From assembly GCA_020634435.1 (NCBI GenBank), contig JACKBS010000004.1:248001-312000 (forward strand): a stretch of 64,000 nucleotides of DNA. The letters are read 5' to 3'. The DNA comes from Ardenticatenaceae bacterium. GTDB lineage: Bacteria > Chloroflexota > Anaerolineae > Promineifilales > Promineifilaceae. The position numbers and the translations under genes are program-made. The notes under the pieces were generated by a model that had not been told where the DNA came from, made no database searches, and worked only from the letters and a program-made list of their open reading frames with translations. Below are positions 8,906 through 17,711 of this stretch, piece by piece (within the stretch, counting starts at the first letter, position 1; every line of letters starts with the position of its first letter).

Positions 8906-8928
8906 CTACGGGCCACTTGCTACCAAAC

Positions 8929-10032
8929 TCACTCATTCCCTGTGAACCTCTGCAATTCGGTGTAGATGGGTTTGGCCACAAATTCCGGCGTGACGAGGGT
9001 GTAATAATCCATGAAGCTTTTGGTAGGCGCGGGGAAACGGAAGGCCCAGATGGCGATCATCTCGACGTAGGGCCAGTTTTCCTCGGCGTAGGTGAAGGCA
9101 TCGAGGGTGTTTTGGATACGCTGGCCGGGTCGCACCGCCATCGTCCAGCGCGGGTGATCGTTCCAGCCAAATTCGGTGATGTAGATTTTGGTGTCGGCGT
9201 CGCCGTGGCGCAGCATGACCTCGCGCACCAGCTCCACGCGGCGGAAGTTGAGGATGTCCGGGCCGGGATCGGCCAGGGCGGGGAAGGTGAGACCGTAGCT
9301 GTGCATGGCCAGCCCGTCGAAGTAGTCGGCAGCTCCGGCGGCGTACATCTGGTCCAAGTATTCCAAATCGTTCAGACCCCAGGGGGAACCGGCGGGTTCC
9401 AGCGTGGGGGCCAGCGCGCCGCCCAGTACCAGTACGTCTGGATTGGCGGCTTTGACAGCGGGATAGACGGTTTTGAGCAGGTTGGTGTAGTCAACGGCCG
9501 TTCCTTTCCGGTATCCCCATTCATAGCTCAAATTCGGTTCGTTGCCCACGATGATGGCCGCCAGCTTGCCCTGGTAACGGGCGGCAAAGCGGGCGGCAAA
9601 ATCGGCAAAATCGTCGTAGGCGGTTTCGTCCAGATAGTTGAGCGGTGTGTCTTCCGGCCGGGCCCAGCCAGGGGTAAGGCCGATGCGGGCAATCACTTTG
9701 AGCCCCTGAGCGTGGGCGTGCTCAATCACCATGTCCGGGTGGTCCCAGGCGATGCCGCCATCTTCGGCGTGATAGTAGGCCCAGGGGAACAGCTCCACAA
9801 TCCACGGCGACCCCATCTGGCGCACCATTTCCAGGCTGCGCTGGATTTTCCACTCTTCCACTTCATCGGTCAGGCGGGTGTGGACGCCGACGATGGGGTG
9901 GGTTGTGTGCACCGTTTGCGGTGGACCGGGCACAATGAGCAGCGGGTCGGGCTGGATGAGGGTGATGAGGGCAATAAGCAGCAGCAAACGCCAGCCGCTG
10001 CGAAAATGAAGCTGGTTCAATCGCGCAATCAC
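8929..10032 (-). CDS. Glycoside-hydrolase-like (TIM barrel) membrane-anchored protein
   Basis: After an N-terminal hydrophobic segment (WRLLLLIALITLI) comes a barrel of the GH5/GH39/GH53-like superfamily. Landmarks are VGVHTRL, SPWIVELFPWAYYHAEDGGIAW, LKVIARIGLTPGWARP and IIVGNEPNL (the Asn-Glu acid/base pair). IYITEFGWND holds the likely nucleophile Glu. It should act outside the cell on a glycan; the substrate cannot be read. GTG at 10032 overlaps the upstream stop as GTGA and gives the better signal anchor; an ATG at 10074 is an alternative. Its catalytic pattern resembles the barrel at 20994-22727. Confidence 0.75.
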   Translation of the reverse strand: MIARLNQLHFRSGWRLLLLIALITLIQPDPLLIVPGPPQTVHTTHPIVGVHTRLTDEVEEWKIQRSLEMVRQMGSPWIVELFPWAYYHAEDGGIAWDHPDMVIEHAHAQGLKVIARIGLTPGWARPEDTPLNYLDETAYDDFADFAARFAARYQGKLAAIIVGNEPNLSYEWGYRKGTAVDYTNLLKTVYPAVKAANPDVLVLGGALAPTLEPAGSPWGLNDLEYLDQMYAAGAADYFDGLAMHSYGLTFPALADPGPDILNFRRVELVREVMLRHGDADTKIYITEFGWNDHPRWTMAVRPGQRIQNTLDAFTYAEENWPYVEMIAIWAFRFPAPTKSFMDYYTLVTPEFVAKPIYTELQRFTGNE

Positions 10033-11213
10033 GATTCCGTTTGCAGCGTGGTCTGGTAAAAATCGGCCCACCATTCCAGGTGTTGGAAGATGGCGAGCAG
10101 CCGCTGTTTGGCCGGAGTGTCCCGTTCGGGCAGTGGTTCAGGCGGCACAAATTTGGCCGGGATGAGCCCAAGGCGGAAGAGAAGCTCGTTTTCTAGCTGG
10201 ATGTTCAGCATCCGGTTTTGGAAGTCGTGGATGAGCTTGTGCAGCGTGTCATCGCTGGCGTTAGCTGCGGTGAGGTAGCTGTGGGGCAGGGATTCGACCA
10301 GGATATATGAGGGCATTCGGGCCGCCTGGCGCAAAATTTGCTGGCTCGATGGCGTTAGCCGCGCCAGAAAAGGCACACCCCATTTGTGCTGATACTTGTT
10401 GAAGCGTAAGTCCAGCGCTTTTTCATACAGCGCGACCAGGCAGAACTGGGCGACGGTGGTGACGTGCAGGCTGCCATCGGTCTGGGGCAGGTGTTGGGCC
10501 AGCGTTTGCCAATTGATCTGCCCAACTTGCCGGGGCGTGAGCTGGTTAAAGACAAAAATATTTTTGTTGTTTTCGGTGTAAATAGCCTGAAGGCCGGGAA
10601 TGTTCGGCGAGGTTGGCCCCGTCTGAGCGGCTTTGCTCCAAGTTTGGGCGGCGGGCAGTCGCTGCAAGACGGCCGTTAATGCCTGCTCCACCATGTTAAA
10701 TCGGGCAACGGCCGTTTCTGTAGCTCTTACTGGCTGGACACAAATTTGCTGGGCCAAATCGTTGAGCAGGGCATCGTCTTCCGGGCTGCTGTTTTGGCTT
10801 AGCGCGGCGGAGGCATTCAGCAGTTGCTGGGCCAGATGGGCATACAATTCATGCGGGTTCACGCTGGTGCGGAAAAAGTTGGGCGGCATTGGTTGGCCAG
10901 CCAGCTGCAAACCATGTTGCAGCATGTCCAGCGCCAGGTGGGGATTAAATTCCAGGTGGCGGCGCAGCGCATGTCGTGTAGCCACCAACGGCGGCTGTTT
11001 GAGAAGTACCTTGTGCTCTTGCCACAGCGGGTAGAAGCTGTCGCGCACGGCGTGCATATTGGCCTCTGGGCTAATGACGAGCAGGAGGTTGGGGGGAGAA
11101 ACGGCCGTTCGCGTGGACTGCACTGCCTGACGGCCAAATAAAAACACTGCTTCGAGCTGTGAGCCTAAGTCGGTGGCCAGCGTTTGTGAGATTGTGTTGA
11201 GGGCCGGATTCAT
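10029..11213 (-). CDS. Uncharacterised protein with nucleotidyltransferase-like N-terminus
   Basis: About 394 residues. The start LGSQLEAVFLFGRQAV looks like the GS-containing strand of Pol-beta-type nucleotidyltransferases (LFG-S), but the expected paired Asp residues are not evident, so it may be an inactive relative. The rest is helical without motifs I recognise. TATAAT lies 7 bases before the ATG at 11213, with TTGCCC about 18 bases farther upstream; an in-frame ATG at 11222 overlaps the -10. The gene is translationally coupled to the glycoside-hydrolase-like gene by a GTGA overlap, which points to a shared role. Confidence 0.6.
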   Translation of the reverse strand: MNPALNTISQTLATDLGSQLEAVFLFGRQAVQSTRTAVSPPNLLLVISPEANMHAVRDSFYPLWQEHKVLLKQPPLVATRHALRRHLEFNPHLALDMLQHGLQLAGQPMPPNFFRTSVNPHELYAHLAQQLLNASAALSQNSSPEDDALLNDLAQQICVQPVRATETAVARFNMVEQALTAVLQRLPAAQTWSKAAQTGPTSPNIPGLQAIYTENNKNIFVFNQLTPRQVGQINWQTLAQHLPQTDGSLHVTTVAQFCLVALYEKALDLRFNKYQHKWGVPFLARLTPSSQQILRQAARMPSYILVESLPHSYLTAANASDDTLHKLIHDFQNRMLNIQLENELLFRLGLIPAKFVPPEPLPERDTPAKQRLLAIFQHLEWWADFYQTTLQTES

Positions 11214-11220
11214 AGGACCC

Positions 11221-11226
11221 ATTATA
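11221..11226 (-). promoter_or_regulatory. -10 box TATAAT for the 10029-11213 gene
   Basis: On the minus strand TATAAT ends 7 bases before the ATG at 11213. TTGCCC lies upstream at an 18-base spacing and is a plausible -35. The geometry predicts a leaderless mRNA. Confidence 0.5.
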
Positions 11227-11279
11227 CTTTGCTGACAGCGGTAGGGGCAATATGCAACCTGAAGCAGATTAGCGCACAC

Positions 11280-11824
11280 CCCGCCTCAACACGTATCGCA
11301 AGATATTAAAGGACGTAGTGGATAAAGCCAGGCTAGCCAAACTGTTTAGGCGCTATCTGCATGAAACATACGGTGGGTAGGCAAGCGAGTTGGTGGTGCT
11401 GGAATGGTGCCATGCCTCCATTATTTGTATCAGTGACTATGTTAGTCGAAACGCGCTTCATGTACAGGCTGCTGAACCACAACCGCAGGCGCTGGTGGCC
11501 GATAACTCAATGCACTATGCGGCCAGATGGTGTTGTATTGCCTGCGACACGTCTCAATAATGATTTGTGCTTCCTTTAAAAAGTTAGGACTTTCGCTTGT
11601 GCTCAAAAGTGAGCGACAATAACTTTATGATTTCACGAATGAAATACGTTGAATTTCTCATAAGTGACGTGAGACCGAAAAAGTGGACATGAGAATAACT
11701 CAGATTCAACATACAATTGGATTGTAAAGATCACATTTTTAGTCATCGCTCTGTTTTGCGAATGAAATCAGGGATTGTTTGGCGGATAGGATGCTTCGAA
11801 GGACCTCAGCATGACAAGGGCAGG
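11280..11824. other. 545-bp stretch with no convincing gene
   Basis: One frame at 11282-11389 stays open for about 35 codons (LNTYRKILKDVVDKARLAKLFRRY) and could be a gene remnant, but it has no start and no family I recognise. The rest holds the dispersed 62-bp repeat at 11585-11646. There is no ACGGCCGT. Confidence 0.4.
11585..11646 (+). repeat. 62-bp dispersed repeat, copy 1
   Basis: Begins TAGGACTTTCGCTTGTGCTC and contains the small hairpins GCTCA-aaag-TGAGC and ATTTC-acgaat-GAAAT. The other copy is inverted at 35954-36015 and nearly identical. Weaker similarity continues beyond (GTGACGTGA.ACCG.AAAAGTGG). No open frame. Confidence 0.75.
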
Positions 11825-12985
11825 TTATGGCGTGGGTTCGGAGGTTGGGGTAGGCGGCGGCGCGTCGATGATGATTTCGACGACGGTGGTGCGGTAAGGC
11901 TGCACTACGATCTCCTGCGTCACCCGCTTTTCGCCAATTTGCACGATGGCTTTGTAGGTGCCTGCCCCCACATCATCAAAGGCAAACGTCTCGTTCCACA
12001 GTGGATCGCTGTTCAGGCCGTCGGCGGCGTAGGTGGTGGTGGTGTGGCCAATGTTGGCCCCATCGGACGACGAAAGCGAGACAACCAGCTCGTGCCACAC
12101 TTCCCCAGTGGAAGTGGTGATTCGCCCGACCACTGTGCCCCGATCCGGGAAGGGATAGAGCCACAGGCGCGGATTGCGGGTATGGCTGTAAGTGTTTTCG
12201 CCTACGCGCACTTCGAAGTGGAGATGCGGCCCCTCGGCGACGCCCGTTGCCCCAGAGAGGGCAATCTGCTGCTGCATGAGCACGTGTTGGCCTTCCACTA
12301 CCTGTGGTTCCGATAGATGGCCGTACAGTGTAAAGACTGGCTGGCCTTCCCACAACGTATCATGCTGGATGACCACCAGATTGCCATAGAAGTTGGGCTG
12401 GGGACCAAAGACTTGCTCGCTGTCGCTGCCCGCGTACACCACCGTGCCATCAGCAACGGCCAATACGGCCGTTCCCCCCGGCACATAAAATTCCACGCCA
12501 TGATGCGGTTGCAAGGTGCCGCCGCGCGTACTGCCGTAGGGATAAACCTTGTCCGTCCAATTGGTCTGGCCTTCGTGAATGGGCCGCCAGAACCAGTAAT
12601 GTTCCTCGGGCAAGGTGTAGCGCAAATTCGGTGGCGTGGGGGTTGCGGTGGGCAAATTTGGCGTGGGGGTGGGGCTGGGTACGGCCGTTGCCACCACCAC
12701 ATCCGCCGTATTCTCTTGGGCACTCACAACCTCGGCCTCATCATCGCCGCGTGAGAGGGAAAAGGAGGGCATTTCGGCGGCGGGCGGCGGCTCGCTGTAC
12801 TCAATGACCGGTTGGGCCAGGGCTGGCTTGAGGGTGGGCGTGGGCATGGCTGCTGAAACGGCGGCTATCTGCGTATTGGCGGTTTCCACGGGTGTTGCCT
12901 GGCAGCCAGCAAGTAATGAGAGTGTTACCGCAACGGCCGTTCCCCACCTCAAAAATCGTTTTGCTCCTGCCCCGCGCCCGCTCAT
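11825..12985 (-). CDS. M23-family peptidase, lipoprotein with carboxy-terminal Ig-like domain
   Basis: 386 residues. The signal peptide ends in the lipobox LLAGC (Cys about 28). A Thr/Pro-rich linker follows (PSPTPTPNLPTATPTPP), then a LytM-like domain with HHGVEFYVPGGTAVLAVADG, YGHL and GPHLHFEVR. The usual first motif is HxxxD with Asp; here it is HHGVE, with Glu where Asp normally binds zinc, so activity is uncertain. After the peptidase a beta-rich domain (VVGRITTSTGEVWHELVVSLSSSDG) extends to a PTPTSEPTP tail. It probably acts on or binds cell-envelope glycopeptides. The ATG overlaps the ftcD stop as ATGA, so both are cotranscribed. Confidence 0.85.
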   Translation of the reverse strand: MSGRGAGAKRFLRWGTAVAVTLSLLAGCQATPVETANTQIAAVSAAMPTPTLKPALAQPVIEYSEPPPAAEMPSFSLSRGDDEAEVVSAQENTADVVVATAVPSPTPTPNLPTATPTPPNLRYTLPEEHYWFWRPIHEGQTNWTDKVYPYGSTRGGTLQPHHGVEFYVPGGTAVLAVADGTVVYAGSDSEQVFGPQPNFYGNLVVIQHDTLWEGQPVFTLYGHLSEPQVVEGQHVLMQQQIALSGATGVAEGPHLHFEVRVGENTYSHTRNPRLWLYPFPDRGTVVGRITTSTGEVWHELVVSLSSSDGANIGHTTTTYAADGLNSDPLWNETFAFDDVGAGTYKAIVQIGEKRVTQEIVVQPYRTTVVEIIIDAPPPTPTSEPTP

Positions 12986-14499
12986 GCAAAACCTCCCCGC
13001 TCGGCGGCGACAACCTTCACGCGTTTTGCCATGTCGGCCGTTTCTTCGATGAGTGTAGCCAGCTCCGATTGCCAGCGACGCACCAGCGCCCTGTCTTTGA
13101 TGGTGGTCGCATTGATTTGCACGTTGAGAGCGGCCGTTTCTACCGCCGCTACAGCCATCAACACACCAGCGGTCGCGTCGGTGACGGCGTTGATGTTGCC
13201 TACGTTGGCCAGCTCACTGGCCAACTGCGCCGCCCGATGGCTGAGCCGGGCCACGCGCAGCGGCACCTCAGCTGCGCCAACAGTGGCCTCCTGCACGCGA
13301 GCTTCCCGTTCGCTTTCCGACAGCTCTTTGTTGCGGAAAACGGCCATGACAACTTCAAAGGCGGCGGCATCTTCATTGATGGCGGCGGTGAGATTTTCAC
13401 GCAAGGTGTTGGCTTCTTCCAGAACGGCCGTCATGTGCTCCTGAATCTCGGCGTACTTTTTGCGGTTGACGGTAAGCCCGGCCACCATTTGGGCCAGACT
13501 GGCAGCCAACGCCCCGGCTAACGCGGCCACGGAACCACCGCCTGGGGTGGGTTGGTCAGAGGCGACCCCTTCCAAAAAGGCATGGGGGGTCAAATCAACC
13601 GTCTCCGAGGATTCATGCAGGCGATATTCCAGCACCTGCTCGTCGAGCATATCGTCGAGCTGCAAATAATATTTGGCGCTTTCCATGAGCGCTTTTTGCG
13701 GAATCATGCCCACCAGTTCAGCTTTGGTAATGGTGGTCCCGTAGCGTGTTGCCTCACGCCGCACCATTTCTTGCACCAGATGAATCGGCGTTTTCTCGAA
13801 GTTAGTCAGGTTCATGCTCACCTGGGCTTGCCCTTCGACCAGGAACCCTTTGGCCTGCACGTAGCGCAACCCACCGCTGGAAAAGCGAATGCTGCGCGAG
13901 ATTTTTTCGGCAATCTCCACGTTGTCGGTATTGAGGTAAAGGTTGTAGGCGATGAGAAACGGCCGTACGCCAATCACCGTGGCACCCCAGTTTTTAGCCT
14001 GGGCCGGGCCGTAGTCTGGTTTGCGGGCCGGGTTGGTTTCTACCTCTTGCTTCCACAGCTCGTACTGTCCCTGGCGAATGTCCGACAGTTTTTCACGCTC
14101 TGGACTGGTAGCGGCATTGCCGTATAGGTAAACCGCGATGCCCAGCTCATCGCCAACGCGCTGGCCCAGCCGGTTGGCCATCGCCACGCAGTCATTGATT
14201 GTGACACCGCGAATGGGAATGAACGGGCAGACGTCGGTGGCCCCAATACGAGGATGTTCGCCTTGGTGCTTGTCCAGATCGATCAGTTCAGCAGCTTTGC
14301 CAATGGCGCGAAAGGCCGCTTCTTCTACATCGGCGGGTGCGCCCACGAAGGTGACGACGGTGCGGTTATGGTCGGGGTCCGCGCTGACGTCCAGCACGTT
14401 TACCCCGCGCACCGAGCGGATGGCGTCGGCAATGGCGGTGTAAACGGCCGCATTGCGGCCCTCGCTAAAATTGGGTACACATTCAACAAGCTGCTGCAT
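12982..14499 (-). CDS. ftcD: Bifunctional glutamate formimidoyltransferase / formimidoyltetrahydrofolate cyclodeaminase
   Basis: 505 residues with both halves. The transferase (1-300) starts LVECVPNFSEGRN and has DPDHNRTVVTF, IDLDKHQGEHPRIGATDVCPFIP and ARKPDYGP. The cyclodeaminase (325-505) has TPGGGSVAALAGALAASLAQM. In histidine degradation FtcD moves the formimino group of formiminoglutamate to tetrahydrofolate and releases ammonia. AAGGAG lies upstream of the ATG. No other hut gene is nearby; it is followed by the M23 lipoprotein in the same operon, an unusual partner. The fused form, known from animals and some bacteria, is complete here. Confidence 0.95.
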   Translation of the reverse strand: MQQLVECVPNFSEGRNAAVYTAIADAIRSVRGVNVLDVSADPDHNRTVVTFVGAPADVEEAAFRAIGKAAELIDLDKHQGEHPRIGATDVCPFIPIRGVTINDCVAMANRLGQRVGDELGIAVYLYGNAATSPEREKLSDIRQGQYELWKQEVETNPARKPDYGPAQAKNWGATVIGVRPFLIAYNLYLNTDNVEIAEKISRSIRFSSGGLRYVQAKGFLVEGQAQVSMNLTNFEKTPIHLVQEMVRREATRYGTTITKAELVGMIPQKALMESAKYYLQLDDMLDEQVLEYRLHESSETVDLTPHAFLEGVASDQPTPGGGSVAALAGALAASLAQMVAGLTVNRKKYAEIQEHMTAVLEEANTLRENLTAAINEDAAAFEVVMAVFRNKELSESEREARVQEATVGAAEVPLRVARLSHRAAQLASELANVGNINAVTDATAGVLMAVAAVETAALNVQINATTIKDRALVRRWQSELATLIEETADMAKRVKVVAAERGGFA

Positions 14500-14517
14500 T
14501 CAAAACTCCTTGAGTAA

Positions 14518-14580
14518 GGGCGAGGCAGTTGGCGACTAGTGATCCTGGTTAGCGTAATCTGACCACCAACTGCCTCGCCC
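14518..14580. repeat. GGGCGAGGC...GCCTCGCCC intergenic hairpin
   Basis: GGGCGAGGCAGTTGG (14518-14532) pairs perfectly with CCAACTGCCTCGCCC (14566-14580), followed by CTACGG. Same family as 32012-32074 and related to 8762-8905. It lies between ftcD and the DUF4129 gene. Confidence 0.75.
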
Positions 14581-14640
14581 CTACGGCCCATTTTTTGGGC
14601 AAACGCGCTTTTTTATCATGAACTGGGCAATGTGGCGAAT

Positions 14641-16356
14641 TTACTGCGATGTTTCAGAGCGGCGACGCAGGCTGGATTTCACCTGCTGCCACCGTTTTTT
14701 AACCGGGCTCACATCTTCAGCCTCGATGGGCGAACGGCCGTACCGTGCTTCCAGGAACGCTTCGGTTAGCGCATCGACATCTTCCTCGGCATCTGGCCAG
14801 CTTTCTTTTAAGTCCTGAGCAAACTCTAGCGGCGTTTCCGCCTGCTCGCGCGGCACGCCTTTGTCGGCGGCGCGTTTGACGGTGGACAGGTAAAAATAGC
14901 GAATCTGTTCACGCGGCGACAGCGCATTCAGGCGGATGAAGCGCCAGGGCGGCTGTTCGGCAGGCTTCTCGTCTGGTTCGCGCTGGAGGCGGGCCCGCAC
15001 CGCTTGCTGCCAATCGCGCATCTGGTGGCCTGCGCCGCGCCACGCGGTTTTTAGCCAGACGCGAAAACGGTGCCAGATGGATTGGAGAACGGCCGTATCC
15101 ACCTTCACCCCCCGCTCGCGCAAGAAAAAGCTGATGGCCATCACGCTCACCACAATGGCCACCGCCCAAAACAGCGAGCTGATGATCAGGCCGGTGTCCA
15201 CCGTTTGTGGTGGCAGTGCCGAAGGAATGGGTGTGGCTGTGGGGGTGGGCAGGGGCGGCAGGGTGGGCTGGATAAGCGGTTCGGCCGTTTCGGGCGCGGG
15301 ATTGCCCATAAAAAGCGAAATAAACCACGCCAACAGAGTGGAAAGCAGCGTCATGATGAACGAAGCAGTCGTTGTTACCGCCCACACGATCATTTGCAAA
15401 ATACGGCCGATGGCAAACGTGGAGCCAATCGGCAAAAACGCCGCTACCAGGGCGATGCCGCCCAACAGCAGCAGCGTGTAGCGATGCCAGCTCTGCTCTA
15501 CCTGCCCCCGCCGCGTAACGCCATTGATGAGCCATCGGGCATTCATGGCCGACAGCCTTGCCTGGCTTAGCAGGGCAAATCCAGCCAGGAAGTAAAGCAG
15601 TAGAGCCAGCACCAGCTCGATGCGTAATCCCAGGCGGGCCAGAGCCAGCGAACTGCCCTGGTAAACCTCGACCACATCATAATTGCTCATCGAGGTGACG
15701 ACGGCCAGGATGAGCGCCCCGGCAATCCATTGCCGGAAAAACGAGAGCACAATGGCTCCGCGATTGGTGCGTATCGGCTTGTCGCTGGCGTTGCGCTGAC
15801 TGGGCGGCAGGGAGTAAAAATAGACCTCGGCCTGGTCAATGGAAAGGCGGGTAAAGGTTTGCCCCAGGCTGATGGCCCGTTCCCAGGTAAACAGGCACAG
15901 AACGCCGCTAAAAATGAACGGTGCATCCAGCAAAAAGAGGTGTGGTCGGGCTAAAATTTCGGCAAAGTCGGCCAGGCTGGGCCAGTTCCCAATAACAATC
16001 CAGCTAAAGAGGCGCAGCAGCAGGGTGAGCAGCAGCAGTTCGGCGGCGCGGTAGCTGGTGTGGTTCAGCAGCCGCCTTTCCGGCTGTTGCAGCCAGAGGG
16101 TGGTGTAGCATCCTTCCAAAGCGACAAAGAAGATGAAGGTGGTATAGGGTACCCAACTGTCGCTGCGAGTGATGATTTCTGTAAGTACCAACACGGCAGA
16201 GAAAAGTGCGGTAATGAGGATGCTGATCAGCAGTGGCTGCACAATGGTGCGCGACCATTTGTTGGTGATGAAGGCCAGCCGGGGATCGTCCAGCGGGAGA
16301 ACTGGAGCGGGTGGCGGTGCCACTGGACGTACCTGATGTCTGCGTCTGGTGCTCAT
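14641..16356 (-). CDS. Multi-pass membrane protein with DUF4129 C-terminal domain
   Basis: 571 residues. Several membrane helices lie between about 35 and 330 (IVQPLLISILITALFSAVLV, LLLLTLLLRLF, LILAVVTSM, LALLLYFLAGFALL, LLLLGGIALVAAFLP). A Pro/Thr linker and a last helix (LFWAVAIVVSVMAISFFL) precede a cytoplasmic DUF4129 domain: IRYFYLSTVKRAADKGVPRE, ETPLEFAQDLKESWPDAEEDVDALTEAF and EARYG. DUF4129 proteins are regular neighbours of DUF58 and MoxR genes, as here; that module is thought to act in assembly of envelope or secreted complexes. Start and stop overlap the DUF58 gene by 4 bases. Confidence 0.85.
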   Translation of the reverse strand: MSTRRRHQVRPVAPPPAPVLPLDDPRLAFITNKWSRTIVQPLLISILITALFSAVLVLTEIITRSDSWVPYTTFIFFVALEGCYTTLWLQQPERRLLNHTSYRAAELLLLTLLLRLFSWIVIGNWPSLADFAEILARPHLFLLDAPFIFSGVLCLFTWERAISLGQTFTRLSIDQAEVYFYSLPPSQRNASDKPIRTNRGAIVLSFFRQWIAGALILAVVTSMSNYDVVEVYQGSSLALARLGLRIELVLALLLYFLAGFALLSQARLSAMNARWLINGVTRRGQVEQSWHRYTLLLLGGIALVAAFLPIGSTFAIGRILQMIVWAVTTTASFIMTLLSTLLAWFISLFMGNPAPETAEPLIQPTLPPLPTPTATPIPSALPPQTVDTGLIISSLFWAVAIVVSVMAISFFLRERGVKVDTAVLQSIWHRFRVWLKTAWRGAGHQMRDWQQAVRARLQREPDEKPAEQPPWRFIRLNALSPREQIRYFYLSTVKRAADKGVPREQAETPLEFAQDLKESWPDAEEDVDALTEAFLEARYGRSPIEAEDVSPVKKRWQQVKSSLRRRSETSQ

Positions 16357-17636
16357 GCCGTCACCCCGTGCTGAAACGGCCGTCGCCAGGGATCCAAATC
16401 GCGCGGGCCAGCCACGTTGTAGGCGGCAAAACCCAGCCGCCGGGCGCGCTCACGCACCAGGCCAAAGTTGCCATCTGGCTCTACGGTGATGAGGATCGGG
16501 TTGAATCCGGCACGGACCAGCCGGTGCAGGCTTTGGCAAACCAGTTCGCTGCCGTTGGCGGTGATCACCAGGATGGTGACGCCCCAGTTGAGGTGCAGGC
16601 AGGCGTTGACCGCCCACTTGGTAAACGACACGGTTTCTTCGGCTTCGATGCGGGCCAATCGTTCCAAAATTTTGGTGAGGTGCGGACGGCCGTTTCGTGG
16701 CGGAATGGCGGGGGGCATAAACGCGCCGGGGTCAGCCTGGATGACGCTGTGGCTGGGGCGCAGCAGCCGCCCGGTGGTTTCGTCAAAGCCGTGTTGGCCG
16801 CTGGCCAGCGGATCGATGCCGTTGGTGATGAGTCCCACGCTTTGCCGCTGGTTCACCAGGTGTGCCGCCAGGGAAGCCGCCACCTCAATAGCCCATTCGG
16901 TGATGTCACCCCGGTTGCCAAACTGGTAATCGGGACTATGCAGATTGAGCAGGACGGCCGTTTCCAATGAAATGGCTGGTTGAAACGTCTTCACCATCAA
17001 GTTGCGCGTATGGGCGCTGGCCTTCCAGTTGATTTGCCGGATGGTGTCGCCGGAGCGGAAGTCGCGGATGCCCATTGGGCGGGCCGGGTCTTCAAACAGT
17101 CGCTGGTGGCTGGCGATGGTGCCAAATGGCAGGCGCGAGGGCAGGCCAAGCTGGGTCAGTGGCGTCAGGCGTGGATAGACGGTTAGGTAATCGGCGGGCA
17201 AAAAGGCGACCAGCTCCGGGTGGATGCCAAACAAATCGCCGGTGGTGAGCCGCAGCGGGCCAAGCTGGTAGTAGCCTCGGCGGCGGGCAATGACTTTGTA
17301 GTGGAAATCGGCCGTTTCGTGCCGTCCCAACGACACCACCTGGTGCAGCGGGTCGCCGTGCTTGAGCTGTACCGCCACACTTTCCTGCACCTGAATCCAC
17401 GGCAAAGGCAGTCGCCCCAGGTTGGTCAGGCGAATGGTCACCGGTACATCCTCGCCCCAAAAAACATTGCGATCGTACTGCCGGGCGCTTTGTAAATTTT
17501 TGATGCCGCGCGGCATGAGCCAACGCCCCCAGGCATAGATGCCCGCGCTGACGTAGATGACATAGAAAATAAAATCGACTCGCAAAAAGAAGGCGAGCAG
17601 CAGGAGGATGAGAATTAAAGCGGAGAAGTTTCCCAT
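16353..17636 (-). CDS. DUF58 protein, membrane-anchored
   Basis: 427 residues. Two hydrophobic segments at the N-terminus (ALILILLLLAFFLRVDFIFY, VIYVSAGIYAW) are followed by a beta domain (VPVTIRLTNLGRLPLPWIQV, RRGYYQLGPLRLTTGDLFGI). The signature GIRDFRSGDTIRQINWKASA follows near residue 190, and then a vWA-like region (AVLLNLH, GVTILVITANG). DUF58 proteins work with MoxR ATPases, probably as the substrate-handling vWA partner. It lies between MoxR (upstream, 75 bp away with a hairpin in the gap) and DUF4129 (ATGA overlap). Confidence 0.9.
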   Translation of the reverse strand: MGNFSALILILLLLAFFLRVDFIFYVIYVSAGIYAWGRWLMPRGIKNLQSARQYDRNVFWGEDVPVTIRLTNLGRLPLPWIQVQESVAVQLKHGDPLHQVVSLGRHETADFHYKVIARRRGYYQLGPLRLTTGDLFGIHPELVAFLPADYLTVYPRLTPLTQLGLPSRLPFGTIASHQRLFEDPARPMGIRDFRSGDTIRQINWKASAHTRNLMVKTFQPAISLETAVLLNLHSPDYQFGNRGDITEWAIEVAASLAAHLVNQRQSVGLITNGIDPLASGQHGFDETTGRLLRPSHSVIQADPGAFMPPAIPPRNGRPHLTKILERLARIEAEETVSFTKWAVNACLHLNWGVTILVITANGSELVCQSLHRLVRAGFNPILITVEPDGNFGLVRERARRLGFAAYNVAGPRDLDPWRRPFQHGVTA

Positions 17637-17649
17637 TTTAGAAGGCGAT

Positions 17650-17710
17650 CAGAGACTGGAGATTGGAGATGAAGCAGGCCCGATCTCCAATCTCTAATCT
17701 CCAATCTCTA
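17650..17710. repeat. GGAGATTGGAGAT/ATCTCCAATCTC intergenic repeat, copy 1
   Basis: A short imperfect tandem array (GAGACTGGAGATTGGAGAT) is followed by its inverted form (ATCTCCAATCTCTAATCTCC), giving a long stem. Other copies are at 23897, 30619 and 40428, always between genes. Confidence 0.75.
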
Positions 17711-17711
17711 C

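Noticed and set aside
8869..10059. 396-codon plus-strand open frame
   Set aside because: Antisense to the glycoside-hydrolase-like gene; low-complexity Gly/Val/His composition and no family motifs.
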